Of a stretch of DNA of 64,000 nucleotides, positions 11,465 to 25,900 are shown piece by piece. The notes below the pieces were generated by a model, which was given only the letters and a program-made list of their open reading frames with translations, was not told where the DNA came from and ran no database searches. A program made the translations under genes and the position numbers. Source of the DNA: Typha latifolia (Eukaryota; Streptophyta; Magnoliopsida; Poales; Typhaceae); NCBI GenBank assembly GCA_019914945.1, contig CM034104.1, positions 4,342,501 to 4,406,500 of the forward strand, written 5' to 3'. Position 1 is the first letter of the stretch. Each line of letters opens with the position of its first letter.

Positions 11465-14400
11465 AAGAGGAAGAAAGCCGCTGCCAAAGAAGAAAAAGGA
11501 GGAGGAGGAGGCGCATCGTGACGTAGGACGAGGCGAGGATTTATACTGAGCCTATCGAGTTGAGCCTAAGCAAGCCGACTCTAGCTCAGGCTCGGTTCGA
11601 TATTAATTTCGAGCCGGTTTTAGTTGCTCGAGCTCGACTCAGCTCTGACCAAGCCGAGCCGGACTCGAGCTTCAGTCGAGACGAACCCGAGCCAAGCTCG
11701 AGCCGCTCGTCGAGCTTGACAGCCCTATGCCCACCTTGCCAAGCTGCGTCAACCCAGCAAACAATGTCATTCAGCATAGGAGAAGCTGATGGAACCTCCT
11801 CAAGCTAGCACTCAAGAAGTTCCTGAGAAAGATGGTCGAGCAAGGAAGACCACTAATAGCCCACCTCCACTTTATCACAGATCTCCTTAGGGTTAGAGAG
11901 GACACCCCTAAAGACCACGTCATTCATGAGCTTCCAAATATTCTAAAGGAAACTGAAGGTATAAGCCAACTGATCGACAGTGATATGCTCTTTCAGAGAG
12001 AGAATCCAAACATCCAAGTGACTAAAGGGCCCTCTACCTTCAGACCGAGCCTTGAGTGCAACCAAGCTGCCCTAGCAAACGAGCAAAGGAGGAGGAGGTG
12101 CTCAATAGTTTCTACTTCAGTTTTGCAAAAGGTGCAGTTTGGCTCGAGCTCCCAAATGCACTTGTTAATGGCAGCTTTAACTGGAAGTCCAACAATAGCC
12201 CTCCATAGGAAGGTTTTTATACGAGGAAGGAAGATTTTACATCCCTAAACAAGCTTCCGGATGCGCTTTTGATTTGTCAAGGAGGGGGAACTTTACCAGT
12301 TTTCTTTAGAGAGAGTGTCGTAGGCCGATTTACAAGTGAGAGGAGTAGGCATCCAAATCACCTTATCCTGCGAGCTCGCGGCGGCCAGGCCCATGCATTT
12401 ACTAAGAATATGTCGCTACCTCGGGAGGGAATAATATTCTGATCAGAGTAGCATTCCACTAAGAGCCGCTTAAGAGATCATGCACCATACGAACTAAAGC
12501 TCTCACATGAACTAAAGGGAGCTTTAAATCCATTAAAATCTCTCAACTCTCGTGAAAGAGATTGAGAGCTCTCTCAACCAAATGTATCTCTCAAAACCTT
12601 AACCCTTCTCCATCTATAGTGATTATTAATTTGTTAATTTGTTTCTTTGCAATATGTGAACAGTAGATCTTTTTCGTGACATGTCTTAGTTTCTCTAGTA
12701 TTTAAAATTTTATGATATTTTTCTTATTTAGAATTTCCTAGATATTTTTAATTATTTAAAAAAGACTGAAGCAAAAGGGAACTGATCTGAAAACTCTGAA
12801 ATAGAATTAAACTCTGAAACAATTCATTTTTTCCAAGGACCAAAACCAAAACTTTGAATCATGCTCTTAGCATCAAGAACGGGTTTAAGTCTATGTTACT
12901 ATGGACTAGAATTAGTTAAATGGTTAGGCCAAGTTATAATTGATGGAAGGAACCACTCATCATTTTCTCTTCAGAAAACTACACTCGAGTCAAAAGAAGC
13001 AGTTTCTGCATCTAGAAAGTTGAAAACACTCTTTAAAAATTAAGGTGAAACTACATACATCTCTACTTTGTGGACCCCTTGTAGATAGGAGCCCGTGTAT
13101 AAGACGTCCTTTTTCATATGGGTAATTACCCAGTAACATGTAAGAATGCCATGGGGTGTCACTATAAGTTAGAAAATGGAGAAAAGTATGAACCCACCGC
13201 GTTAGGTCCCCCAACAGATAAATAAAGCCAAACATATCATAAGTAAAAGGAAAGGAGGGCGATTTCTCACGTGCAGTATCTCAGTCTCTAAGTTGCTTCG
13301 TGTTTTATCCCTCACATTTGCGACATACATATAAGCCTCCTCATCATATCTATATACAGGTAAAAGTATTCTATTATTAGCATTATTCAATGAAAGTTAG
13401 AAAATATCACAGAATTATTTTTGCAAGATGTACAAATCACAAAAATGCTAAGGTACTTGTTGACAAAAAGATCGACTTCCTCATTTCTCTAATGTACTTA
13501 TAAGTATCTTTTTTTAATCATCTTCAAAGAGCCGAAGCAGTAAGTGATTATCAAATCCAGATTAAGTGCATCAACTCCACAGATATATGGGAGCAATCTC
13601 TAGATATGATGTATTCATTGTTGTTGTCTTGCATTTGTAGCCTTATAAGCTTTTCTAACTCAAGGAATGGTCGGTGTGTGTGTGTGTGTGCATGATTTCA
13701 ATTTCCCTACTTCCACTTATTTGGAAAATATTAGTATCATCACACAGACGGGTTGCCTCTGCTGAGAATTGACAACAGGATATAAGCAAGAGATATTGCT
13801 GAAGAGAATGAAGCTGGATTAACTTACTTAGCCAACATGCGGTCCAGAAGTGATTGCAGACTATTGTTGAAGTCTGATGTTATCGATGAACAACTCTTCA
13901 GATGTAAATAATCCTTAAGAACATATTAAGGGACAAAAAGCATGTCTGAGCTTTAGGTAATGAAAGCTTTTGACGTGAATTATAATAATTACAAGATTAC
14001 CTGCATGGAAGCCAAAGAACCCAAAATTTCCTTCATAATTTTGTCGCACATGGTTATAGCTACAAACTCCTAGATATATTTAGAAAAAAGACCTCAAAAT
14101 GTAAGCAAAACTACAAGTCACAATAACTGCTTTGGCGAGCAGAATATTTTCTCACAATTATGCTAGAATACCTTGTATGCTGGAAGGTTGATGTTCCTGT
14201 TCTGTCTAATATTATCCCATAACCCTTTTGCACTAAAGGAAAAGCCAGAGGCAGGAACTTTATCTTGTCGAGAACCAGCAAGATTGCCCGTAGAAAATAA
14301 TTTTTGCAGCTCTGTGCACTGCAAGATATAACATAACCTTCTCGCAGTGAGAACATCAAATTCTTGTAACAAAACCTTAACTGCTTTTCTCTTAACAAAC

Positions 14401-15771
14401 ACTATATTTGTCTGTAGCCTCCTTGGTGGATAGAATATTCTTAGCAAAGGGTTTGGCGGTGATGTTTGGATCTGATTATATTTTGGTTAATACTTGCTAA
14501 AACCTTACAATCCTGAATGCAAAGTGTGATAGTACTGCCATGTAGTAGAGCGGTGTATCTAGTAGTAGCTGTTAAATGCCTCTCTGATCATCATGGCATT
14601 ACAACTATATTGTAAGAGAGTTCATCACCCATTTCATGACACAACTAGCACAAACTTTTTGTATTATCTATAACAACCAAAAATTTTAAAACGTAAATAA
14701 ATATATAAAATAGAAATAAATATTTAGATAATGGGGAATTTCATTTTATCTTTTATATTTTAGAATTTTTATTAAATTAAATTAAATTTTAAAGTATATA
14801 TTTAAAATATTAGAATCTTTATTCAAATAAGACTCTTACTATATTTTTTTTAATTATAAAAGGGGGGCCTGTAAGAAAACCCTAGAGGGAATTTGAGAGA
14901 AAGTAAGGGCGGACTGTAGCATAGCTACAGTGCCGAGAAAAAAAAAAGAAAAAAAAGGAAATTATTCTTAAGAGAAATTAGAGATTAGAGAGAAAAGAAA
15001 ACTTATAGAGAAAGAGAAAAGAGAATAGATGAAAAAAAAGAGCTTATCATACCAAAGAGAAAAGAAAAGAAAAGACAATCACGAAGCGTATTGGAATCCG
15101 TGCAAATTATGATTAGAATGTGAAAATTAAAATATTTTTAAATTGAGCAATCAAGACAAGTTCCTACTCATATTTTTTATTCTTATCATGTTTAATTTTA
15201 AGAGATAATAAATTATGATACGAGGATGTCAAATATGTAACATGTATAGGAAAATTAAGAAATTTGTTGTTTTAAGGATTTTCAAGAAAAATTAGAAATG
15301 TTAAGATTATTTGCATTTTATATAAAATTCAGATTTATTATTTTCAGAATTAAAAAAAAAAGGATTTTATTGTTTATATTTTTAGATTTCTGAAAATATT
15401 TAATATTTATCTTTAATGTAGAAAATAAGATATAAATTAGGAATATTTTAATTTATATGAATTTCGGATTTCTGAAAATAATTAATATTTATTTTTATTC
15501 CAGAAAATAAGATATAAATTGGAATTACTTCAATTTAAAGGATTTTCGGATTTGTAAAATTATTTATTATTATATTTTATTTTCAGAAAATAACAGAGGA
15601 AATCTTTATGCTAATATATTTTATTTTCAGAAAATAAAATATAAGAGATCTTTATTAAAAGAAAGATTTTTGAAAAGATGATCACAAACAAAATATTATT
15701 TTGAGATGTGAAATTTTATAAGATCAAATGTTAGATTATTATTATTTATGTTTTCTAAGTTATTAAGAATG

Positions 15772-15815
<44 letters not shown>

Positions 15816-18800
15816 GAAAATAATAGTATTTGGATTTATGGATTATTCATGCATATATTGTATTTAAAGAATTGAGCATTTTGATGATTGAGGAATTTAA
15901 TACTTGAATTTCAGAATGAATCAGTATAATTGAATACTGATAAAAGTAAAATCTGGAATCTAATTTATTTTCAAGAAGATAAGTCCAAGAAAAATATTCT
16001 TGAAATGTAACCTTGCAATGTGCTACCAAGTGACTGGCAGGATTAGAAAAAAAATTCCTGAATTTTTATCCTGGTGACTCTAATCTTACTCAACAGCTAG
16101 TAAAAAAATTGCTAGAGCACTAGAGAGTACCAACTATGACCCTAGATGGATCGACTATCTAAAGAGTCCCTCGCATCATCCCGATAGTGACTAGGTAGTG
16201 CGATGTGGCGACGGGTGAGAGTACTCATTAATGAGACAATATAACATTTTATCAATTTTGGCGAGTTTTCATGATAGTACACTTTTGACAGAAATTGACT
16301 GTTTTTATATTGAATTATTCAAATTGAGACATTATGAATGATTTATGATTCAATTTTCATGATAGTACACTTTTAGCAGAGATTGATTCGTTTTATATTA
16401 ATTTATTCAGATTGTGTTAATTAGAATAATTTCTAATTCGATTTCCATGATAATACACTTTAGTAGAGATTGATTTGTTTTATGTTAATTTATTCAATAT
16501 GAGATAATATGAATAATTTATGATTTTAATTTAACATATATGAGTTTTGAAATTCAGTATAAGAGACAAGAAAATTATTTATTTTCTAAGACGGTTTATA
16601 TGTATAATTATAATTCTTTTTCTGCTACTATATATATCATATGTTGATATTTGTCATTAAACATATTCTTAATTGAGTGGGTTACTTGTTGGGCGTCTAA
16701 CTCATGAGGACTTGTTATTTTGCATGAATTTAAAAAGCCGTTTAGTGAGGACTCTGAAGGCTGAGTACCATGTCCGTTATGTCAAACTATTTTAGAATTT
16801 GATTACTATTTGGGCTTTTATGTTTTCTCTAGGTTTTATCCTAGAGATTTGGGGCCATCATGTTTTTGGATCGAGGCGTGACATTATCCATAAAACATGG
16901 TTATTCTTATAGTAGTCATATCAATTTTCTCTTTTAAGTGTTGTAGCCCAACAAGGTCTTGAGGGGTTGAAATGGAGAGACAAATAAAGAAAGGACATAG
17001 TGGTCATTTAATTATATGACAAAATTTTGCTTTGACAGCTCTATCCTAATTTCCAAACAACTTTTTTTTGTAATATCAGTATCCCATGTAGATGCAAGTA
17101 GATGTAGCAAAAAGAGCATTGGGTATGCCTAAATTTATCTATCTGTGGGTTTCAAAGATTGGAAAATTCCACTAACACCAACTGGCCATTTTCTGCATTA
17201 GCTAAACAAGACAAACCATTCGTAGCCCAATAGCAACAATCAGTTAAATATTAGCACAAATATCAAAACTAACTACATACCTTTTCTTTGAAAGCTTTTT
17301 CTTCACATTTGCGTGGTAAAAACACAGCAGACACCTTCACATTAAAGAAATCACATGAAAATTTATGGGACTATTTACACAAGCACGCATAAATGAATTC
17401 TAGCACATGATACCTATTTATTGGTTACATTGCACACTACCATCAGATTTAAAAATTGGAACGAATAATTGTAAAATCAAGTTAATTTTAGGTATAGATC
17501 ATCTCAATTGGACATCAGCTAATGTAATCATTAATCAGTAGAATTCAACATGAACAATATTTTGGCATTTACTTATAACTCAAGTATAAAGAGAATTTAT
17601 AATTTTTTTTAATACTTAAAACTAATTCCTACAAAAATTCATGAGTTTCATAATTTCTCAGAGATTTCCAATTTAGATGTCCCACCACATGTTTTAGGAG
17701 CATAAATCACCTGACTTGGGAGTACCACATTGTAAGTGAACAATCCATAATTATACAATATAAGAATTTAATATTATTCCAAGTTTCAAGGGGAAACATC
17801 ACGCAACTATATTCAACAGTTGTATGATTTAATAATGATAGTCCAAGTATATTTAGGGACAGAGTCACAGAGCTAAATTAATGTCAAAATCATGCTTATA
17901 TTAAGTTTAAAATTTATCATTAGACATCCTGCTAGAGATAAGATGGTCATGTTGTGCAAACATAATAGGGACATCATCTAACAGACAAGAAATAGATCAT
18001 AATCCTGAAATTAAAAAAGGTTCAAGTTAGTTGGCGGGAATATATTCTAAGAGCGAAATAACCCTGAATCCCTCTCCTCTGTACCATATGGCCAACAGCA
18101 GGGACTGCACAAAACTGCAGACATATATTTTTAATATAAAAAAAACTGCAGACCTATATGTATGCAGTATGCGTGCATGCAAGAGAATACAAAGATATAT
18201 GTTTATGTAGTAAAACCTCCTTAGTCTTCAAACATGTATCAACTCACCTGGAAGTAGTCACTTAATTTCGCATTCCGATGCCCAGGTTTTACCGATTCCC
18301 ATATCTGCTATGAGTTGTTAATATTAATTAACTTCAAGATATGATAGTGCAGCAGCTAGAAATAAAGATAAAGAAGAAAGAGTACCTTGTTAATGCTTTC
18401 CATCACCTTTTCCGTCAAAATACCAGGAGGAGTCTGAAACAGAAAAGGAGATATATGCAGTTTGACATTCCATATGGTGAATGATGTATTCATTATTTAT
18501 GGTAGTAATGATATACAAGTTAGTAGATATCTTATTCCGAATGAAGCAAAGTAGCAAACCTCATAATCATAGTCACGAATGACAAATATCACCTTTGTCT
18601 TGCAGGGATCAAGCTTTATTCTTTCCTGCCAAAAATTGCAACAGATGTAGTGATTCAGGACTATATAACATGATCTGCAAAATTCTATTCATACTCAATA
18701 GGTTAATGACTTAATATGCTGCCGTCCAGTGGAGTTTATTGTCTTCACAAGGAATTGACTTCTTATTTCTTAGCACATAAAGCCTGTAGTAAACCATCAC

Positions 18801-19898
18801 TTTGTTGGCCTTAACTGTGCATTTTTCTCAAAAAGAATTGCATTGTCTTTTGTTCATATTGCAAAACCACATGGATAATCTTGCAATACACTTCGGACAA
18901 ATATGTTGATACAAAGCAAATGGATATATTGAATATTTAGCTTCATTAGACTGGTCAGCTATTGTACTGCAGAATGGACCGGCAATCAGCTCTAGGTGAC
19001 ACAGGTCTATGTCAAGCCCTCGCTAAGTTGCTAGGGTTCGGGTCGGCCCTTGAAAACAGAGGTTTCTATATGTCATTCATAAACTTCCACCAGGTATATA
19101 TATAAGTGATACATTTTACACGAGAAAAATTCAGTATGTATATCCATCTCCCAAACTAACCTCAATTTCAGAACTGCAATCTAGATTCACATAAGAATAG
19201 CTATCAATCATGAATTCATTTTTGTATGTAAAAATTGTAATTTAATTTAGAACCAACCTGAAGAATTAACGTAAGAAGGGGAATGTTTCCACCTTGTTGA
19301 CGGCCAATGTCATGTAACCACCTACACAAAAAATAATAGATAATAGAAGCCATTACGGAGTCCAACCAAGAAGAGTAATATAATCTCACTCAAAACCAAG
19401 AGGACCAACATCATGGACTTACATGTTTACCAATATAACATCTGAAACCGTCAAAGCAAAAAGAGCATTTTGCTTTTCAAATAGTGTATCGTCCTGTAAG
19501 ATGAAGCAATACTTTCAACTATCAGTAACTCAAAGAACTAGACTTGTGAAAAAAAAAATTGTATCATTTAGTAAACTCAATATGTAACTTATCGCATTAT
19601 TTGAATGTGATTGCTATATAGTAAATGCGTGAGGGCAATGGAGAATCGCTGAAGTATAGGATTACACATGTAAAATCTGGCGACTGCATATCATATGGAA
19701 TATCAAGTCGTTTCATACAACGCCGTTCCTCTGAACCCTAGTAAAAGAAAACGATTTACAGGACACGACAACTCTGGCCACAGTAGGGGGAGAGCCAGGG
19801 GAGGCGCCAACCAGCTTAGGCCAGCTCGGAATTTGGGCTCCACTCCCCCCACTGACCTCACTGTCGCCGCCTTCCTCGCCATCGACCTCCTCCTTCGG

Positions 19899-19954
<56 letters not shown>

Positions 19955-22900
19955 GGTGGGTCCAGGCAGCAACGGCGGATGGCTGCTGACTGGCCGCAGC
20001 AGCCAACCGCCTCTGGCCGACCACGGATTCTTGCCTTTCTCCTTCCTCCAGGGCTGCGAAGTCCTTTTTTTCCAATTAATATATTTTAATAAAAAAAATT
20101 TAATGATTTTTTTTTTACCAAAATGGTATGCATAAAATATTATTTATCAAAATGGTAACTAAAAAAATTTAGGTTAAATATATTTTATACTTTATACTTG
20201 TGCTCTCTGTACTTACTAAAGTGAAATTATTAGTTTTTTTGTTAAATTTAACAAAGTACTATAGTTATTTTGGTAATTTTATTGCATTATATCAAAATCT
20301 GCATGTCTTCTCTAACAAACACGATATGGGCATTTTGATTATTTTAACGTTATTCAGTTAAGTTTAACGGAAAAATTAATAGTTTCACTTTAGTCATAAT
20401 ATAGAGACTGATTTAAGACTTTTTAAAGTATAGGAGGGTAAAGTGATATTGTGCATAAGTACAGAAATATAAAATACATTTAACTCTAAAATTTATTACC
20501 AAAGAGAGTTTATTTTATCCAGCAGCTCAATTATCATGTTGTAAATCAAGAGTGAAACTACTGATTCTATCTTTTCCACATAATATATCAAGTACTCTAT
20601 CGATTAAGCATTGAGTATTCTATATGTAAATTGTTGATAGTTGAATTGATCAGCATTTTATAAATTATGAAAATTATTAAACTATTTAATAATTTATTTT
20701 TTATATAAACCGTTAAATAGTTCAGCAACTTTAACATGGCTCCAGCCCCTAGTTTAGGCTAAGGGCCGTTAAAGGTGAAATTGCTCACCTCCAATCCTCC
20801 GCCACGTGTAATGAAGACTAGGCAAAGGAGAAGATCCTACGAAGCAAGCATGATAATATCCTTCTTCAAGAGGAGATTTACTAGTTTTAAAGGTCAAGAG
20901 TTCAATGGGTTACTTGGGGGGGATAGGAAAATTCTTTCTTTTACTCCATGCCAACTGTTAGAAAAAGAAGAAATTAAATGATATGATTTTGCTTAATTGT
21001 GGATCATGGTCTTACAATTAGATTGGGATTATAGGAGCTTTCACGAATCATTTCAAAAAAGATATTTACTTCATCTAATCCCTTTTCTATATTTGATTAT
21101 TCTCTTTTCAAAAGCAATGGTTTACGTAGGATCTCAACAGAGAATGTGTCACTTTGTCTGCTCCATCGTCAAATGAGGAAGTGCAGTCCATTTTGAAAAG
21201 ACTTGCTCTAGATAGGCCTAGTCCCGACAAACTGAATGCGAGGTTCTTCCATTCCTTTCGGACTGATCTAAAGCCGACGATTTGCTCATCAATGAAGGTT
21301 TGCTTTAGCTCTAAGTTTATGGAGAGAAATCTTAATAGAGCAAACATTATCCTTATTGCGAAAAAGGATACCTCGATCACTATTAATGATTATTGACCAA
21401 TCAGATTTTGTAATACTGCTTACAAAATCATCTCCACGTTATTTGCTGCAAGCATAAAGTGGTGCTCAAATCTTTTATCTTGGGCAGCTAGATCATAAAC
21501 AATCATGTTCTTGTTCAAGAAAACATCATCTATCTTAAGCATGATTGACGCTTTCATGTTAAAAGCGAATTTGTCCAAAACTTTTGTTCGCATAGAGTGG
21601 TCTTCATCTAGATAGTCTCAAGATTTTTAGTTTCCCTAATTAATTTATCATCATATTCTATTAGTGTATCTCCACTTATTCCTTCCTAATTGAAATGAAT
21701 GGGCAAGTTGACAGAATTTTCCTTCCTTCTCGATATCTGAGACAAAGATCCTTACCTCTTCATTATTAGATCAAATATTCTTTCAATTCTTCTTAAGGAA
21801 GATATGAAGTTAAAAAGGATTAGTGAAGTGAAGCTTGCCAGGTTTGCATCGACTATTTCGCATATTATGTTCGCTAATGATTTGCTAATATTCTGCAAAG
21901 CTGCGTAGAATGAGGCTTTAAATCTAAAGGCTGGTATAGACCTTATTATAGCTTATCTGGGCAAGCCATAAACTTTGAAAAATCGACAGTTCAATTCATA
22001 GTGGAAAAGTTCAAGCAAAAGTTGGATATGTGGAAGGCAAAACACATCTATCTCATGTTGGCAAGTAGATATCGATCAAAGCGGTGTTAAGCTCTATTCC
22101 TATTTATTTTATGTCTATGATCATTCTCCCAAAGAAGCTAATAGTAGAGCTCCCTGCACCAATTAGGGATTTCTGATGTGATTTTGATCCTAAAGGTTTT
22201 GTTTGGTTTGAGGTTAAGTTTCGAACTATATTAGCTAATCCTATTTCTTAGTCTTGATTTAAGTACTCTAAACTTATTCAAGAAAATATAGTATTTGGTT
22301 ACGAACTAAGCTAAAGTATAATTATTACTTTTAATATAATGTGAAAAAGTAAAAAAAGTATTAGTTTTAGAGGAAAATAAATAATATATAAAATTAATAG
22401 GTCAAAATGTCATTCATTTTTTATGATAAAATTTAAAAATATTATTATTTTAACAATAATAAAGTCTTAAACTATTGATTTGTGGACTTATAGGCCCTAT
22501 TTGTGGGTTTATGTATGTGAGCCCCAACCACTGCTACGTAGGCTTACGTATTATTTTTATCTTTTATTTTTCTAAAGTAATATAAGGTTCGGTGAGGTTT
22601 TCGTTGTACATAGCCATGGCAGGCTCAAAATTAGAAGGTTCGGTGAACTGGGTGCTAGTGATGAAGCTAGCTTGGAGGTTACTTGATCAACTGTCTACCC
22701 TTTAGGCCACTATTTTCAAAGCTAGATATTTCCCATCGGGCTCCTTCTAGTGCCGGAAGCCTAACTATTGTGGTAGCTAGATGTGGAACTCCATCCTGCA
22801 TGTTAGGTATTAGGTGTGAAAAGGAGCTAGATGTTGCACTGGTGATGGAAGTACTATTTCAATTCGGGATGATCCTTGGGTTCCTCATTTTCAGATAGTT

Positions 22901-25900
22901 GTCCTTAATATCCCTCTAATATCATACGGGTGAAGCAGCTAATGATCAATAACAACTATAGTATCTATGCCGGGCTTTCTTCGTCTACTACCTCCGATAA
23001 GCTTCTCTGGAGACTTACTCATGCGAGGGCTTTTACAGCGAACTCGCTGTATAGGAAAGTTTGCTAAGGCGACTGAGCTAGCGCTTCCTCTAAATGGTTG
23101 AGCAATCCCTCTAGAAATTAGTTTGGAAGCAAAATGAAGCCATCCCTAGAATCGAAGTTCTTTTTTTTAAGGTGATTGTGAGAGCGCTTCCAGCAATGGC
23201 AGAACTCAATAAGAAATCTTCGCATATAGATGCCCTCTGTCCCTCCTGCAAGACTGATCAAGAGACGACGGAGCATCTCGTCTTCAGTTATAACCTAGCC
23301 AAAGTGGTATGCTTCTCCCCAAAGCTAGGTTTGAAAATGGGCACAATCTCTCTTCAGGTGGGAATGCATGTGGATTCAGGAGATTAAGGACTCACTTTCG
23401 CAAGAGTAGCTTACCTATGCTTTTTCTTGATCTGGGCCATTTGGAAGGCCAGGAACGACGTGATATTCGGGAATATCTTGAGGACCTCTTTGGAGGTTTT
23501 GAGAGAGGTTGATCTTGCCCAACTCCCTCCTACTCAGTGATAGTTTCCCCTGTCCTCTAACTACTCCTCTATTTTGTGATTCGGTTGGGCCTTTGGATTA
23601 GGATATGGCTTGCTTGGTGGATGTAGCGTGGAGTGTGAACCACACGGGTGTCACCGAAATAGCTCTTTGTTCCTCTCTCGCTGAGTTCCATTAGATTAAA
23701 AGTCTATCTATCTTGAATACCACAATGATGCTTTAATGGGGAGAGGCGCTAGCTATGCTAGAAGGCTTAAAAGAGAAGACAAAGTTGGGCAGTGGCCGCT
23801 TGTGTTGGATTTTAGCGATTCACAAGTGCTTGTGAAGGCGATTTTGGACGGAGATCTTGGTATCAATTGGTCTATGCGAGATATCTTTTGTTGAAGTTAA
23901 TTTGTAATTAAACTTTATTCCTATAAGTCCAAGAGTCAAGTAAACAAAAGGTCTTGTAAGTCCAAGCGTCATGCATGAAGTCATGAAAAAAAAAACTGAA
24001 AGAGTTATGAATCTCAAGAGTCACTAGGAACTCTAAGAGTCATCTATGTATCTATAAATAGGGTGGATAATGAGATCTATGAGATTAAGTCTTTGGTAGC
24101 ATTTCCTACTTTTCCTAAAGATTTTCTAAATATCTTTCTTATTATATCCCTTGTCTCTAACAAATTTGGTATCAGAGCAAAATTTTCTCAAATATTATCC
24201 CATGGCAGCCACTACATCAATAATATTTGCATATTCCATAACTCAAATACCTATTTTTGAAGGAGAACATTATAACTATTGGAGTAGTCAAATGAAGACC
24301 ATCTTTATTTCCCAAGATCTTTGGGAGGTGGTTGAGAGAACCTATCCTGAGCCACCTCAGGAAATGACTTCTTCAAATTGGACGGATGCACAACTTCAAT
24401 ATAAGGCTTCTATCAAAAGAGATGCAAGTGCACTTCGTTTCATCTAGCAAGGGATAAGTAAATCTATCTACTCTTGGATATTTGGTGCCAATAAAGCAAA
24501 GCAAGCTTGGGATATCTTAAAAAATGAGTTTCAAGGAGATGAAAAGGTAATATCCATAAAACTTCAATCCCTTTGGAGAGATTTTGATAATATCTCTATG
24601 AAGGATAGTGAAAGTATTCAAGAGTTCTTATCAAAGGTAGCAGAAATTATAAATCAAATCCGAAGCCATGGAGATATAATTGCAGACAAAAAAAATAGTG
24701 CTAAAGGTACTTCGTAGTCTTCCTCCTAAATTTGATCATGTTGTTGCTGCTATTGAAGAATCAAAGGATCTTTCATTATATACAATGCATGAACTAATGA
24801 GTTCTCTCCAAGCACATGAGCAAAGAATTAATAGGTCATCTGTTCAGCCAATTGAGCAAGCTTTTCAATCAAAAGTTTCTATATTAGATAAAGGGACAAC
24901 AAAATAGGAGCAAGGAAAAAAAGAAGGAAGATCTCAAAACAAGGGAAAATCATAGTGTAATCAAAATGTTGGATTTTTAGAGCAAAAATCTGGTAACTCT
25001 AACTGTACATGTCGTATATGCAAAAAAAAATTCAATCATGAAACAAAAGATTGTTACTTCATATGCAAAAAATGTAAAAATCCAAATCATTCTTAAAGAG
25101 ATTGCTATTATCAAGATAAAAAGAAGGATGAAGCAAATTTTACTAAGGAAGAAACTAACCATGAGTTTTCATGCATGAATACTCAAGATGAATATGAAAA
25201 TATTTGTTATTTGGATAGTGGATGCAGTAACCATATGAGAGGAAATTGTGATATGTTTGTGGAGCTTAATCCTAACATCACATCATAAGTGAAGCGAGGA
25301 TATGTTTGTGGAGCTTAATCCTAACATCACATCATAAGTGAAGCTTGGAGAGTTAAATCCTCGCTGGAGCTAGTACATGCTAATGTTTGTGGTTGTACAA
25401 GGACTCCCTCTCTTAATAACAAAAGATATTTTATTCTTTTTGTTAATGATTATACCAGGATGATGTGGGTATTTTTTCTTGAACAAAAGTCTGAGGCATT
25501 TTCAGCCTTTCTCTAATTCAAAGCTCTTGCAGAAAATCAATGTGGCCATAAAATCAAGATTTTATGGACTGATCGTGGAGGAGAGTTCATCTACACTCCA
25601 TTCATGGAGTATTGCAAGGAAAATGGAATTGAAAGACAACTTACTATTTGAAGAAGTCCGCAACAAAATGGTGTGGCAGAATGAAAAAATTGCACTATTG
25701 TCGAGATGGCTCGGAGCATGTTAAAAGGTAAAAGCTTGCCTAATAAGTTTTGGGCAGAAGCTGTTAACACAGCAATATATATACTTAATCATTCTCCTAC
25801 CAAAGCAGTATTTGACATGACATCATTTGAAGCATGGAAGCAAAGAAAGCTGGTAGTTGATCACTTAAAAATTTTCGGATGCATTGCTTATTCTTTAAAT

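Larger units (their letters stand above)
10518..12440 (-). mobile_element. 3' part of a LINE retrotransposon, interrupted by a hAT-like element
   Basis: Read on the minus strand, this begins near 12440 with a degenerate region like the segment after LINE reverse transcriptase. It continues at 12270-12030 with a zinc-knuckle segment ([16 protein letters not shown], then Cys-x2-Cys and His residues), and on to an RNase H-like region ending with [17 protein letters not shown] at about 10680-10630. The minus-strand 3' end meets a T run at 10518-10529, which is the poly(A) tail of the inserted copy. Stop codons and a 755-bp insertion at 10973-11727 break the frame. The copy is 5'-truncated, lies in the same sense as the host RHD3-like gene, and sits in its large intron. 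Confidence 0.7.

Noticed and set aside
11087..11521. Long open frames on both strands, rich in Arg/Lys/Glu or Pro/Ser/Leu
   Set aside because: They follow GGA/GAA triplet runs and a minisatellite inside a hAT-like element. No domain, and open in several frames at once.
19695..20135. Overlapping open frames of 146, 120 and 89 residues
   Set aside because: They centre on a (TC)n tract in a GC-rich patch. No domain and no splice partner found.
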